Source: Natrinema altunense (GTDB lineage Archaea; Halobacteriota; Halobacteria; Halobacteriales; Natrialbaceae). From it: a stretch of DNA of 64,000 nucleotides. Both the position numbers and the translations under genes were made by a program. The notes below the pieces were generated by a model that was given only the letters and a program-made list of their open reading frames with translations, was not told the origin of the DNA and made no database searches. Location of the stretch: NCBI RefSeq assembly GCF_000731985.1, contig NZ_JNCS01000001.1, positions 372,001 through 436,000 of the forward strand, written 5' to 3'. Below, piece after piece: positions 44,471 to 53,051 of this stretch. Within the stretch, counting starts at the first letter, position 1; each line of letters begins with the position of its first letter.

Positions 44471-45370
44471 ATGCAACTGGGCCTGATCGGACTCGGACGG
44501 ATGGGACGGATCGTCGTCGACCGCACGCTCGCAGCCGGCCACAACGTGGTCGCTTTCGATCTGGACGACGCGGCCGTCGAACGGGCTGCCGACGCCGGTG
44601 CCGAACCCGCCGACTCGATCGACGACTTCGTCGACCGGCTGGGCGCGACCAAGCGCATCTGGCTGATGGTCCCCGCCGGCGAAGCGATCGACGTCACGCT
44701 CGAGGAACTCGAGCCCCATCTGGACGGCGACGATATCGTCGTCGACGGCGGCAACTCCTACTTCGAGGAGTCCGTCCGCCGCGCCGAGTCATGCCCTGCG
44801 GCGTATCTCGACTGCGGCACGTCCGGCGGTCCGGCGGGGGCCGAATTGGGGTTCTCACTGATGGTCGGCGGCCCACAGTGGGCCTACGACGAACTCGAGC
44901 CGGTCTTCGACGCCGTCGCGACCGGGCCCGACGGACACGAGCGGATGGGTCCCGCCGGTTCGGGCCACTACGTCAAGATGATCCACAACGGCGTCGAGTA
45001 CGCCCTGATGCAGACCTACGGCGAGGGGTTCGAGTTACTCCACGAGGGTCGGTACGACCTCGACCTCGAGACCGTGGCCTCGGTCTGGAACAACGGCGCG
45101 GTGATCCGCTCGTGGCTGCTCGAACTCTGTGAAGAGGCCTTCCGTGAGGAGGGGACCGACCTCGGCACCGTCGCCGACCGCATCGAGGGCGGGTCGACCG
45201 GTACGTGGACCGTCCAGGAGGCCCTCGAGCAGGAGGTCCCCCTGCCGCTTATCTACACGGCGCTGTCCGAACGGTTCGGCTCGCGGGCCGACGACGGCCG
45301 GTTCTCGCGACGACTGGCGAACCGGCTCCGGTACGGCTTCGGCCGCCACGAGGTCCCCCGCCGGGAGTAG
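44471..45370 (+). CDS. gnd: 6-phosphogluconate dehydrogenase (short, archaeal type)
   Basis: 299 residues, the length of the short NAD+-type 6PGDHs. NAD-binding is GLIGLGRMGRI. The catalytic segments are DGGNSYFEESVRRA, CGTSGGPAGAELGFSLMVGG and the Lys/His pair in GSGHYVKMIHNGVEYALMQ. It oxidatively decarboxylates 6-phosphogluconate to ribulose-5-phosphate in the haloarchaeal pentose-phosphate route. The palindromic element copy B starts 10 bases after its stop. Confidence 0.92.
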   Translation: MQLGLIGLGRMGRIVVDRTLAAGHNVVAFDLDDAAVERAADAGAEPADSIDDFVDRLGATKRIWLMVPAGEAIDVTLEELEPHLDGDDIVVDGGNSYFEESVRRAESCPAAYLDCGTSGGPAGAELGFSLMVGGPQWAYDELEPVFDAVATGPDGHERMGPAGSGHYVKMIHNGVEYALMQTYGEGFELLHEGRYDLDLETVASVWNNGAVIRSWLLELCEEAFREEGTDLGTVADRIEGGSTGTWTVQEALEQEVPLPLIYTALSERFGSRADDGRFSRRLANRLRYGFGRHEVPRRE

Positions 45371-45380
45371 GGGTCGAGGC

Positions 45381-45448
45381 AAGTCATTGCACACCTGATC
45401 GCACGAGGGCGTTGCGATCAGTGTGTCAATCGTTTCAGTTGCTACTAT
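45381..45448. repeat. Nested palindromic element, copy B (left arm lost)
   Basis: It is nearly identical to the reverse complement of copy A (AAGTCATTGCACACCTGATC, loop, GATCAGTGTGT, right arm TTTCAGTTGCTACTAT), but its left outer arm AGTAGCAACTGAA is missing where gnd ends. It lies directly after the gnd stop codon. Confidence 0.75.
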
Positions 45449-45566
45449 CGGTCGCAGTCGTGCTCGCCCGTCCGGTGTTCCAGCGTATCGAATCATTCTT
45501 TTCTCCATGAACGAATGGTTGAAACATTGGGGCATCTTCTTTACTCTTGGTCCCCGACCAGGAGTT

Positions 45567-45872
45567 ATGAATTCGCTCGAGCCCGCAGCAGACCGCGACA
45601 CAACCGACGATCGACTGAGCATGGCCGTCATCGATCTCGTCGCCCGGACCAGCGACACCGATCCGGTCGAGTTAGAACCGCTGTACGACGCGATCGATCC
45701 CGACCTCCTCGATTCGCTTCCGGCCGAGGACGGCTTCACCAGTCTCGAGTTCGCCTATCACGGTTACACCGTCACGGTCACTGCCACGGGCGAGAGCGTC
45801 GAGGTCTCACTCGAGGACGCGGGGGGTTCGGCCGACGAGTCGACGGACAATCGCATCGATTCGTCTCCGTAA
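45567..45872 (+). CDS. HalOD1 output-domain protein
   Basis: 101 residues from the ATG at 45567. It matches the HalOD1 domain: acidic start, MAVIDLVARTSDTDPVELEPLYDAIDPDLLDSL split over residues 18-52, then GFTSLEFAYHGYTVTVTATGE. HalOD1 domains are attached to or stand near haloarchaeal signalling proteins; no mechanism is known. It lies just before the replication origin. Confidence 0.85.
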   Translation: MNSLEPAADRDTTDDRLSMAVIDLVARTSDTDPVELEPLYDAIDPDLLDSLPAEDGFTSLEFAYHGYTVTVTATGESVEVSLEDAGGSADESTDNRIDSSP

Positions 45873-46068
45873 ACCGCCTGAGACTCCAGCGGCTGGCAGG
45901 CGGACCGGGTCGTCTCCGACGATCCGTGGCTTCGATCGTCGAGTCGGGTTTCGACCGTGACTCCGCGAACGCCGGTCGGGGTCGTTGGGTGCGTCGCGGC
46001 GGCGTCGATCACCGGGACCCGACCGATCGACGCGGACACCTCGAGCCCGGCCGACGGGACGGATAACA

Positions 46069-46093
46069 GACACACACCACTGTTGCAAGTGAA
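46069..46093 (-). repeat. Origin recognition box 1
   Basis: On the minus strand: TTCACTTGCAACAGTGGTGT followed by GTGTC. It is inverted relative to box 2 and lies upstream of the AT-rich segment. Confidence 0.85.
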
Positions 46094-46349
46094 GTGCCGT
46101 CGTGCAGGGTGGGAGTGGGGGGCCTGCGATGGAGAACTGTCCCGTCATCGGTCGTCGTCCGGCCGCTCGAACCGGTTTCGAACTCGAGAAGAGCCATCTC
46201 ACGTCGTGCCGACCCGTATATTTGGAAAGCGATCCGTATACGCTGAAAACGAGCCGCAGTCCCGGGAAAGTATCTCCACAGTCCAGGAAAGTATCACTGC
46301 TTTAGATGAAAGAGCGGACTGTTCTCTAGTCCTCCCCCCTACACTAGTC

Positions 46350-46372
46350 TTCACGTGAAACAGTGGTGTGTC
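46350..46372 (+). repeat. Origin recognition box 2
   Basis: TTCACGTGAAACAGTGGTGT followed by GTC, about 60 bases before the orc1 start. It forms the inverted pair with box 1. Confidence 0.85.
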
Positions 46373-46400
46373 TGAGTTCACTTGCATCATATGAAAAGGT

Positions 46401-46433
46401 GGTTTTAAATATTGTATCTCGCTTGGTACGGAC
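46401..46433 (+). promoter_or_regulatory. orc1 promoter
   Basis: TTTTAAATATTG at 46403-46414 (TATA about 27 bases before the ATG) suits a leaderless transcript. It is close enough to box 2 that Orc1 bound there could repress its own gene. Confidence 0.6.
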
Positions 46434-47660
46434 ATGCCTCGGTTCGAGCGGAAGCAGAACATCTTCCAGAACAAGGACGCCCTCGGGGAATCGTATCAGC
46501 CCGAGCGGATCGAAGAGCGGGACGAGGAGATCGAGGCGTACATGGACGCGCTCCAACCGATCATCGACGGCTGGGAGCCGAACAACATCTTTCTCTACGG
46601 GAATACGGGCGTCGGTAAGACCGCCGTCACCGAGTATCTCTTGGACGTCCTCCAGGAAGACGCGACCGAGTACGACGACGTCGACCTCTCGGTGTTGGGC
46701 GTCAACTGCAAGACGCTCAACTCGTCGTACCAGGTCGCGGTCGAACTCGTCAACACCCTTCGGCCCGCCGGTGCCGAGATCAGCACGACCGGCTACCCCC
46801 AACAGACCGTTTTCAAGAAGCTCTACGGCGAACTGGAAGCACTCGGCGGAACGGTGGTTATCGTCCTCGACGAGATCGATTCGATCGGCGACCGCGACGA
46901 ACTGCTGTACGAACTCCCGCGAGCCCGCTCGAACGGTTACCTCGAGTCGACGAAGGTCGGCCTCATCGGCATCAGCAACGACTTCAAGTTCCGCGAACAG
47001 CTCGATCCGCGCGTCCAGGACACGCTCTGTGAGCGTGAACTGCAGTTTCCCCCCTACGAAGCGTCCGAACTGACCAACATCCTCGAGTCCCGTGCCGAGG
47101 TCGCGATCACGGAAGGCGGCTGCGACGCCGGCGTCCTGAACCTCTGTGCCGCGCTCGCCGCTCGCGACAGCGGGAGCGCCCGCCAGGCACTGGACTTGCT
47201 CCGTCTGGCCGGCGAGGTGGCGGAGAACAACGACGACGCCGGAATTCGGGAGGAGCACGTCGAACGAGCGCGGTCGAAACTCGAGCAGGAGCGAGTCGAG
47301 GAGGGGATGCGGGAACTGACCACGCACGGTCGGCTCGCCCTGTTGGCGGTCGTCTCGAAGGCCGCCAAGGAGTCGACGCCCTGTCGAACCCGGGAACTCT
47401 ATCAGGAGTACGAAGCCCTCTGTGAGTCGTCGGGAACCGACTCGTTGGCCCAGCGGTCGGTCCACAACCACCTCTCCGATCTCCGGATGCTCGGCATCCT
47501 CTCGGCGAAGGAAAACCGAAGCGGCTCCCGGGGGAACTACTACAGCTACGAACTTGACGTGCCCTTCTCGAGCGCCGTCGATGCGATGGCCGACGTGCTC
47601 TATCTCGACGCCGAGATCGAGACGATCCGCGACATCGCACGGATGAACAGCGTCGCCTGA
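46434..47660 (+). CDS. orc1: Orc1/Cdc6 replication initiator
   Basis: 408 residues. Walker A is GNTGVGKT (56-63) and Walker B is IVLDEIDSIGD (Asp146/Glu147). Sensor 1 GISNDFKFREQLDPRVQDTL follows, then the AAA+ lid (SGSARQALDLLRLAGEVAE, with the sensor-2 Arg) and a C-terminal winged helix (RELYQEYEALCE to NHLSDLRMLGILSAKE). The protein binds the neighbouring boxes and loads MCM. The flanking boxes make this a functional origin gene and not an orphan paralogue. Confidence 0.95.
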   Translation: MPRFERKQNIFQNKDALGESYQPERIEERDEEIEAYMDALQPIIDGWEPNNIFLYGNTGVGKTAVTEYLLDVLQEDATEYDDVDLSVLGVNCKTLNSSYQVAVELVNTLRPAGAEISTTGYPQQTVFKKLYGELEALGGTVVIVLDEIDSIGDRDELLYELPRARSNGYLESTKVGLIGISNDFKFREQLDPRVQDTLCERELQFPPYEASELTNILESRAEVAITEGGCDAGVLNLCAALAARDSGSARQALDLLRLAGEVAENNDDAGIREEHVERARSKLEQERVEEGMRELTTHGRLALLAVVSKAAKESTPCRTRELYQEYEALCESSGTDSLAQRSVHNHLSDLRMLGILSAKENRSGSRGNYYSYELDVPFSSAVDAMADVLYLDAEIETIRDIARMNSVA

Positions 47661-47710
47661 GGCGGGTTCCGTAGCGGTGGTTCCGGAGACCGTCGGGGAT
47701 GGTACTGTCC

Positions 47711-47736
47711 GTCCCACACCACCGTTGCAAGTGAAC
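47711..47736 (-). repeat. Origin recognition box 3
   Basis: Minus strand: GTTCACTTGCAACGGTGGTG then TGGGAC. It begins 51 bases after the orc1 stop and has the opposite orientation to boxes 4-8. Confidence 0.8.
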
Positions 47737-47782
47737 GGCGATCGACACGACGCCGACCGCTGCTCCGTGCTCTTGAGATCCC

Positions 47783-47807
47783 GTTTCACTTGTACCAGTG
47801 GTGTGTC
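47783..47807 (+). repeat. Origin recognition box 4
   Basis: GTTTCACTTGTACCAGTGGT followed by GTGTC; differs from box 2 only inside the CGTGAA spacer. Confidence 0.8.
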
Positions 47808-47867
47808 ACGGTGACCCATTTCAGACGAATGCGTTCGATCGGCACCCGACCACGTAGTTGTCGGTCC

Positions 47868-47890
47868 GTTTCACGCGAAACGGTGGTGTC
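47868..47890 (+). repeat. Origin recognition box 5
   Basis: GTTTCACGCGAAACGGTGGT followed by GTC. Confidence 0.75.
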
Positions 47891-47946
47891 TCGAGTGACC
47901 GCTTCGCAGGGATTACTCCAGCCACCGCGCCGTGACGACGGCGTCC

Positions 47947-47968
47947 GTTCACGTGCAGGAGTGGTGTC
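47947..47968 (+). repeat. Origin recognition box 6
   Basis: GTTCACGTGCAGGAGTGGTG followed by TC; AAC replaced by GGA. Confidence 0.7.
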
Positions 47969-48011
47969 CGTCGGCCCCGACTCCGAGCGACCCTCCCACC
48001 TGTCCCCGCTC

Positions 48012-48035
48012 GTTCAGATGTAACCGTGGTGTGTC
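48012..48035 (+). repeat. Origin recognition box 7
   Basis: GTTCAGATGTAACCGTGGTG followed by TGTC; the first CAC is CAG. Confidence 0.7.
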
Positions 48036-48206
48036 CCCGTCCGGAGTCGGCTCCGTCCGACCGTGTCCTCGTTACCACCCGCCCTCATTCTCGTTCCTGC
48101 CCAACCGTATCTCCGTCTCTGCCGCCCTCGTTCTCGTTCCGATTCGATTCCACCGCGTTCACATCACCGCTCCGGCATACGGGATGTGCGAGTCCGTCGT
48201 CTCGGC

Positions 48207-48230
48207 TTTCAGTTGCAGCGGTGGTGTGTC
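48207..48230 (+). repeat. Origin recognition box 8
   Basis: TTTCAGTTGCAGCGGTGGTG followed by TGTC; the most distant and most diverged box. Confidence 0.65.
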
Positions 48231-48316
48231 GGCGGTCGAAGCGACTACGAGGATATCGACTTCGACCGTCCGGCAATCGGAGTGCCGCAGATCGGAGCGG
48301 TGTCGCGGCGTCGGCG

Positions 48317-48682
48317 CTATGCCTCCTCGTCCGGTTCGTAGTCGTCGTAGATGCGGTCCATCCGGGCGGCCATCACGAAATCGGTCTTGTGGAGGCCGTC
48401 GATCTTGTGCGTCCACATCTCGATCGTCACCTCGCCCCACTCGAGTTCGATATCCGGATGATGCCACTCCGCCTCCGCCAACTCGCCCACCTCGGAGGTG
48501 AACTCGAGGGCGTCACGGAAGTCTTCGAACGCGTAGGTTCCCTCGAGATGGTGGTCGTCGACCACCGTCCAGACATCGTCGCGGAGCTCCGCGCGGTAGT
48601 CGGCGTACTCCTCGGACTCGAGTGGCTCGTCCTCGCTGGTACAGGCCTCACATTCCTGATCGGCGAGCGCTGGCTCGGACAT
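48317..48682 (-). CDS. 4a-hydroxytetrahydrobiopterin dehydratase, second copy
   Basis: 121 residues from the ATG at 48682. After a Cys/Glu-rich extension ([18 protein letters not shown]) it has the full family core: [36 protein letters not shown] and [20 protein letters not shown] (catalytic His pair and the third His). The core is closer to the textbook dehydratase than the 93-residue copy at 9410. Its stop lies 86 bases past box 8. Confidence 0.85.
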   Translation of the reverse strand: MSEPALADQECEACTSEDEPLESEEYADYRAELRDDVWTVVDDHHLEGTYAFEDFRDALEFTSEVGELAEAEWHHPDIELEWGEVTIEMWTHKIDGLHKTDFVMAARMDRIYDDYEPDEEA

Positions 48683-48821
48683 AGGTCGGACTACCACCGG
48701 GACCGACGTGAAGATTTGTGCGGTGACTCCCCCTGTCTCGAGCGCTGTCCGGTCGTGTCGCTCGCTCGTGCCGCTCGTTTTATACTGCGTCCTCGTAACC
48801 ACAGCAACACAGAATCTCACG

Positions 48822-50261
48822 ATGGGAGGGGACAAACGCAACATCGCGGTTCGGTTTTTCGGCGGTGCGGGCAACTACACGGAGGTCCTCGAGCGCCTCT
48901 GTACGTACGTCCTCACCGAGGGGCCGACCGAAGCGGCGGTTCTCGAGTGGCTCAAATCGAACACGCGAGCGACGAGCGATGACGGCATTCGGCGTCGCCT
49001 GACCTTTCTCGAGGGACTCGGGCTGCTCGATCGCGACGGCGACAGCGTTCGGCTCACCCAGCAGGGGATGGCGTGGCTTTCGGAGACGGACCCGGCGGTG
49101 CTCTATGAACTGCTCTCGAGCACCGTCTACGGGTTCGATACGATACTCGGGGCGCTGCTCGACGGGCCGAAGACGGACGCCGAACTAGGCGACGCGATCG
49201 CGTCCGAACATCCCACGTTCGATTGGAACGATACCTCCGGGCCTGCCCAACACAGGGGCTGGCTGCAGAGTCTGGGTTACGTCGAGCGCTCCGACGGTGT
49301 GAACTCGCTGACGGATCGTGGCCGAGAACTGGCGCGGCGTCGGACCTCGGCATACCCGAGCCTCGAGCAGGGTCAATTCTATGCACAGACCGATCTCGAG
49401 GACGCCTTCGACACCAGTTTCGGCTCCTACATCAAGGGCATCAGTCCGCGAACGGCCGACGATGGGGAGCTAGCCTACATCATCGTGAAGGCTCGCGAGG
49501 ACGGCCCCTACGGCGACGAGATCGACGGCGATCGGTTCACCTACATCGGGGAGGGGGTCCCCGAAAAGGGCGACCAGCAGTTGACCGGTGCCAACGGCGC
49601 GCTCCTCGAGCAGGCCGACCGATCGACCGTCCCGGTGTACTTCTTCTACCAGCCGGCGGACAGCGACGCCCTCCGGTACGAGGGACTGGTTGACGTCGTC
49701 GACGCCGAGTACGTCTCACGGGACGGGCGGATGGTCTACCAGTTCACGATGGAGCGGCTCGGGCTCGAACCGGCTGAATTCGAGGCGCTTTCGGAGTCAG
49801 TTTCCGAGGGAATCGACGACGAGGACGACGAACCGCCGCTCACCGACGACGGGGAAGCGTTCACCGCGGTGCAGCGACGGGTTCGCTCGAGCGCGTTCCC
49901 GAAGGAAGTCACGGCCGCCTACGACGGCCAATGTGCGATCTGCGGGAAATCGCGCGAATCGCCGAGCGGGACGATCGACATCGAGGCGGCCCACATCTAT
50001 CCGAAGCGGGCGAACGGCCGGGACAAGGTACAGAACGGCCTCGCGCTCTGTCGGCTCCACCACTGGGCGTTCGACACCGGCTGGCTCGCGGTGTCCGACG
50101 ACTACCGAGTGCTGGTCGCCGACCGTCCCGATCTCGAGGGGTACGAGGAGTTCGCGGCGCTCGAGGGGGACTCGCTGACGCTGCCAGCGGACGAGGACCG
50201 CCGTCCGCACGCGACGTTCCTCGCCGCACATCGGGAACGGCACGGGTTCGAATCGCCGTAA
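48822..50261 (+). CDS. HNH endonuclease with winged helices and SRA-like domain (type IV restriction-like)
   Basis: 479 residues from the ATG at 48822. Two winged-helix segments (about 20-90 and 100-175, each ending in a -RGxEL/QQGMAWL helix) come first. A central domain follows (about 185-315: [21 protein letters not shown], then [13 protein letters not shown]) that resembles SRA/YDG-type modified-base readers by its Gly-Asp-Gln...Gly-Asn motif; this is inference. The C-terminal HNH nuclease is CAICG (Cys371/374), EAAHIYP (His391) and [14 protein letters not shown] (Cys410, His413/414). It probably recognises and cuts modified foreign DNA. It is the first gene of the accessory region beyond the origin. 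Confidence 0.8.
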   Translation: MGGDKRNIAVRFFGGAGNYTEVLERLCTYVLTEGPTEAAVLEWLKSNTRATSDDGIRRRLTFLEGLGLLDRDGDSVRLTQQGMAWLSETDPAVLYELLSSTVYGFDTILGALLDGPKTDAELGDAIASEHPTFDWNDTSGPAQHRGWLQSLGYVERSDGVNSLTDRGRELARRRTSAYPSLEQGQFYAQTDLEDAFDTSFGSYIKGISPRTADDGELAYIIVKAREDGPYGDEIDGDRFTYIGEGVPEKGDQQLTGANGALLEQADRSTVPVYFFYQPADSDALRYEGLVDVVDAEYVSRDGRMVYQFTMERLGLEPAEFEALSESVSEGIDDEDDEPPLTDDGEAFTAVQRRVRSSAFPKEVTAAYDGQCAICGKSRESPSGTIDIEAAHIYPKRANGRDKVQNGLALCRLHHWAFDTGWLAVSDDYRVLVADRPDLEGYEEFAALEGDSLTLPADEDRRPHATFLAAHRERHGFESP

Positions 50262-50429
50262 CTGACCGACTCCGCTCGAGCGTCTACTCGCGAGACGGAG
50301 AATGCGATTAGACCGACCGATCCCAGGGGTAGTCTTGTGCCGCGCACAATAACAGTAGTTACAGGAGCATATCGCTGCTAGTTCCGTCTCCTCGAACTCC
50401 TCCAATTTCGGACCACCGCCGCGTCGGCA

Positions 50430-50873
50430 TTATTTCTCATCACAGTCATCCTCACGCTCCCCGCGCTGGCGCTCGAGTTCGCGCTCGTGGGCCTCCGCAG
50501 TGGGTCCGCGATAGGACGTCGTAAACGAGCGCGACCGATCAGTCGACGACGGATCGCGGTCGGGATCGTCGCCCGGCCGGTAGGGGATCATCGCCTCGGG
50601 ACCGACCAGCAACAGCGCGACCTGGCAGGCCTCCGATCTGATCCCGCGGACGTGTCGCGCGGCCTCGCGACGCGTCTCGCGGTCGGCGTGCTCGAGGGCC
50701 GCGTCCTCGTCCTGGATGGCCGCGAGCAGCGTGCGCGTGAGATAATCGATCGACGCGAGGCAATCGCGGATGGACTCGGGTCGGTGCCCACCATCGGCAC
50801 GGACTCGAGCGGTCGTCGGCGATACGTCTACTCGGTCGGGGCCTTCAAGGCCCCGCGAATCGTGGTCGGACAT
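50430..50873 (-). CDS. Hypothetical accessory protein (N-terminus shared with gene at 53052)
   Basis: 147 residues from the ATG at 50873. A short N-terminus MSDHDSRGLEGP is encoded by a 39-base stretch nearly identical to one at 53418-53456. A helical core follows (SIRDCLASIDYLTRTLLAAIQ, AARHVRGIRSEACQVALLLVG), then a charged tail (ELERQRGEREDDCDEK). A 55-base fragment of this gene is repeated at 51393-51449. It has no recognised family. Confidence 0.6.
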   Translation of the reverse strand: MSDHDSRGLEGPDRVDVSPTTARVRADGGHRPESIRDCLASIDYLTRTLLAAIQDEDAALEHADRETRREAARHVRGIRSEACQVALLLVGPEAMIPYRPGDDPDRDPSSTDRSRSFTTSYRGPTAEAHERELERQRGEREDDCDEK

Positions 50874-51133
50874 GGCTTCCGGAGCGCTGAGACGGGAGCT
50901 ACTGCGGGTCGGTGCCGTGAACACCGGTCCGTTTCTCGAAGCAACCCACCTGACCGAGTGGGCGGTCCGTAGCTTCCGTCCGGATAGGGTTTTATCCCCG
51001 ACTGACTTAGATTCTTTGCATATGCGAATCTTGAAAATCGTATCTGCGTATGTGAGTGTGTGAAAATTCCCATACGAGTGTATTTTTGATCGCATGGGCG
51101 GGTTCTATTGGCGAGTAGCACACGGATCTCGCT

Positions 51134-51391
51134 ATGCGAGAACGCGCTGACTGGATGGTCCCGACTGACGACGCGATTCTGGAATACGTCCGGGATGCAG
51201 GTGAGGTTCCGCCAGCGGTTATTGGACGGAATATCGACTCCCATCCGAATTATACCGGTCAGCGCTGTCGCGATCTTGCGGATCATGGATTACTCGACCG
51301 GCAAAGCGATGGCTACTATTCACTCACCGAACTGGGTGCTCGCTATCTCGATGAAGACATCGATGCAGGCGAGTTAGATACTGACCACTGA
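51134..51391 (+). CDS. Winged-helix mini-protein, phage PhiH1-repressor-like (copy 1)
   Basis: 85 residues: N-terminal RERADWMVPTDDAILEYVRD helix, a helix-turn-helix around PPAVIGRNIDSHPNYTGQRC, the wing GLLDRQSDGYYSLTELGARY and an acidic end (EDIDAGELDTDH). It is a typical haloarchaeal one-domain DNA-binding protein. A nearly identical but frameshifted copy follows at 51819. A C-terminally similar set of paralogues continues to 55048. Confidence 0.75.
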   Translation: MRERADWMVPTDDAILEYVRDAGEVPPAVIGRNIDSHPNYTGQRCRDLADHGLLDRQSDGYYSLTELGARYLDEDIDAGELDTDH

Positions 51392-51392
51392 C

Positions 51393-51449
51393 TCGCCTCG
51401 GAAGCCGACCAGCAACAGCGCGACCTGGCAAGCCTTTGATCTGATTCCT
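51393..51449. repeat. Duplicated fragment of the gene at 50430
   Basis: About 55 bases match 50591-50645 (CGACCAGCAACAGCGCGACC and beyond) with one gap and a few changes. The fragment would encode GIRSKACQVALLLVGF on the minus strand against GIRSEACQVALLLVGP in the parent. It is a remnant, not a gene. Confidence 0.75.
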
Positions 51450-51501
51450 AGCAACTGCGCAATGAAAATAGTCAAACGGGGGGAGAACGTCGTGATGGCA
51501 G

Positions 51502-51798
51502 ATGCGCCCGAGGTTAGCCGACTGGATGACGCCGGTCGACAGGGACATCCTCGAGTTGCTCCACAACGACGGGGGAGTCCACGAACTCGTTTTGTCCCCT
51601 CGAATCATCGCAGAGAATATCGACTGGAGTCGTCAAACAGTCCGGGAACACGTGATGACGCTTCGTGAGCACGGACTCGTCGAATACTACGACGAAACCG
51701 GTGGGATCTACCAACTCACTGACCGCGGCCGTTCGTATCTCGAGGGCGACCTCACTGCCGATGACCTCGAGAAAAGAGACCACGAATACCCATCGTGA
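51502..51798 (+). CDS. Winged-helix mini-protein (copy 2)
   Basis: 98 residues: MRPRLADWMTPVDRDILELLHND, then LSPRIIAENIDWSRQTVREHV (recognition helix), GLVEYYDETGGIYQLTDRGRSYL wing and GDLTADDLEKRD tail. It has the same family layout as copy 1 but clearly different sequence, so an older duplicate. It starts 110 bases downstream of copy 1. Confidence 0.75.
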   Translation: MRPRLADWMTPVDRDILELLHNDGGVHELVLSPRIIAENIDWSRQTVREHVMTLREHGLVEYYDETGGIYQLTDRGRSYLEGDLTADDLEKRDHEYPS

Positions 51799-51818
51799 AA
51801 CGAGACACGACTGTGGAT

Positions 51819-52071
51819 ATGAGAGAACGCGCTGACTGGATGGTTCCGACCGACGATTCGATTCTGGGGTACGTCCGGGATGCAGGCGAGGTCCCACCGG
51901 CAGTTATTGGACGAAATATCGATTCGCATCCGAACCGGTCAGCGCTGTCGCACCCTTGCCGATCACGGGCTACTCGAGCGCAAGAGTGACGGCTACTATT
52001 CGCTCACCGAGTTGGGTGCCCGCGATCTCGATGAAGACATCGATGCAGGCGAGTTAGATACTGACCACTGA
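51819..52071 (+). pseudogene. Frameshifted winged-helix copy (duplicate of copy 1)
   Basis: Start and stop regions are nearly identical to 51134-51391, but five bases (TTATA) are missing at 51934/51935. Reading frame 1 therefore ends in an unrelated tail, while the second half (GQRCRTLADHGLLERKSDGYY to GELDTDH) is in another frame. It has 253 bases against 258 in the parent. Confidence 0.9.
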
Positions 52072-52097
52072 TGTCTACTCGGAGAGTGGGTACGCGA

Positions 52098-52190
52098 CTC
52101 GAGCACGGCGACTACGAGATCGACGACCCCGATGGGCAGTCTCTCGAGGGCGAGCTCGACGGAGCCGACCTCGAAGCAGGTGACGACTGA
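52098..52190 (+). pseudogene. C-terminal remnant of a winged-helix mini-protein
   Basis: An open segment LEHGDYEIDDPDGQSLEGE followed by LDGADLEAGDD and a TGA at 52188-52190 resembles the tail of the neighbouring wing proteins (YYEITDTG...LEGELDADDLE). No N-terminus is attached, so this is a decayed copy. Confidence 0.65.
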
Positions 52191-52329
52191 TTGCTGCATT
52201 GAGACACGCGACCGCGTGAATCGAGCGGATTGGCTGGCGACGCGATTCTGGCTCGAGAACGATGTTCGCGCTGATCCCGACTGCGCCACGGCACCGGTCG
52301 CCCGACGCCGATCCGTCGACGGCAATCGC

Positions 52330-52842
52330 TTACCGGTGACGGTCCTCGATGTCGCTGATCGACTGCGACTCGGACTGTGAGCGGGTATCCGACGACGAAT
52401 CGTCCATCAGTTCGGCCACTTGCCGCTCGAATTCGGATTCACTGATTTCGCCCGCAACGTACTGCTCTCTGAGCTGTTGTTTCCGATCGTCGACCGTCGG
52501 TTCGACTTTCCCGGCGGCATCGAACTGTCGGAGCAGCGGGTACCGCTGTTCGAGCCGTTCGACGATCGAGACGAGTCGATCGTCACGCGGGAGCGACGCA
52601 TTCCGGAGCACGGAGACGACGGTTGCGGCGAGAAATCCCACCGCGATCACGCCGAGGACGAAGACGATCATGACCCACTCGGCGGCTGCGCCGAGCATCG
52701 TCAACACGATCATCACCTCGTTGGCAGGGACGCCGCTGGAAAGTGCCGCCAACCCGTCCAGTATGCCGATCAATCCAGCTCCGGCTGCCAGAATTCCAGT
52801 GATGACGAACCCGGCGAAATACACCCAGTGGCGAGCGACCAT
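52330..52842 (-). CDS. SHOCT-domain membrane protein
   Basis: 170 residues. Two hydrophobic helices (WVYFAGFVITGILAAGAGLIG and VMIVFVLGVIAVGFLAATVV) are followed by a charged linker and the SHOCT signature DRKQQLREQYVAGEISESEFERQVAELMD. It is similar in plan to 31212-31628. SHOCT proteins often oligomerise; no function is known. It sits among the winged-helix duplicates. Confidence 0.75.
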   Translation of the reverse strand: MVARHWVYFAGFVITGILAAGAGLIGILDGLAALSSGVPANEVMIVLTMLGAAAEWVMIVFVLGVIAVGFLAATVVSVLRNASLPRDDRLVSIVERLEQRYPLLRQFDAAGKVEPTVDDRKQQLREQYVAGEISESEFERQVAELMDDSSSDTRSQSESQSISDIEDRHR

Positions 52843-53051
52843 ATCTCACTGAAAAGCGCGAAAGGAGATTAAATTCACGGAACCGACGAAACGGTTTAAT
52901 TGGCCGCGTCAACGCACGAGCGCAGGTGTTCCTTGTTCTGTACCTGCGTCCCGTGGGGTCAGCGCGCGGACGCGAGGGCGTGGCGAGAACCGACGGCAGT
53001 CACCCGCTCCCTCTCATCTCGAGTCACGGATGCTCGGTCGGTGGGTGTCGC

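Larger units (their letters stand above)
45873..46433. other. Replication origin core upstream of orc1/cdc6
   Basis: This 561-base stretch has no gene. Two origin recognition boxes (46069-46093 minus, 46350-46372 plus) face outward around an AT-rich segment (about 46209-46345) that is the probable duplex-unwinding element. The orc1 promoter follows. Together with the six boxes downstream of orc1, this marks a chromosomal or megaplasmid origin. Confidence 0.85.
47661..48316. other. Downstream origin region with six recognition boxes
   Basis: No gene is seen in 656 bases. It holds boxes 3 to 8, one inverted (box 3) and five in the same orientation, spaced roughly 50-190 bases. Between boxes the sequence is G+C-rich with a pyrimidine-rich stretch at 48080-48150 (TCTCGTTCCTGCC-like). 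Confidence 0.8.

Noticed and set aside
45381-45448. Intrinsic terminator of gnd
   Set aside because: A hairpin is present, but no T-rich tract follows, and the same element occurs elsewhere in the other orientation relative to its neighbouring gene, so a plain terminator does not explain it.
46376-46402. A ninth origin box (TTCACTTGCATCATATGAAA...GGTGG)
   Set aside because: It keeps the TTCACTTG half, but the GTGGTGTG half is displaced and altered; I leave it as an incomplete relic.
51393-51449. A small minus-strand gene in the duplicated fragment
   Set aside because: It encodes only an internal piece of the gene at 50430, with no start or stop of its own.
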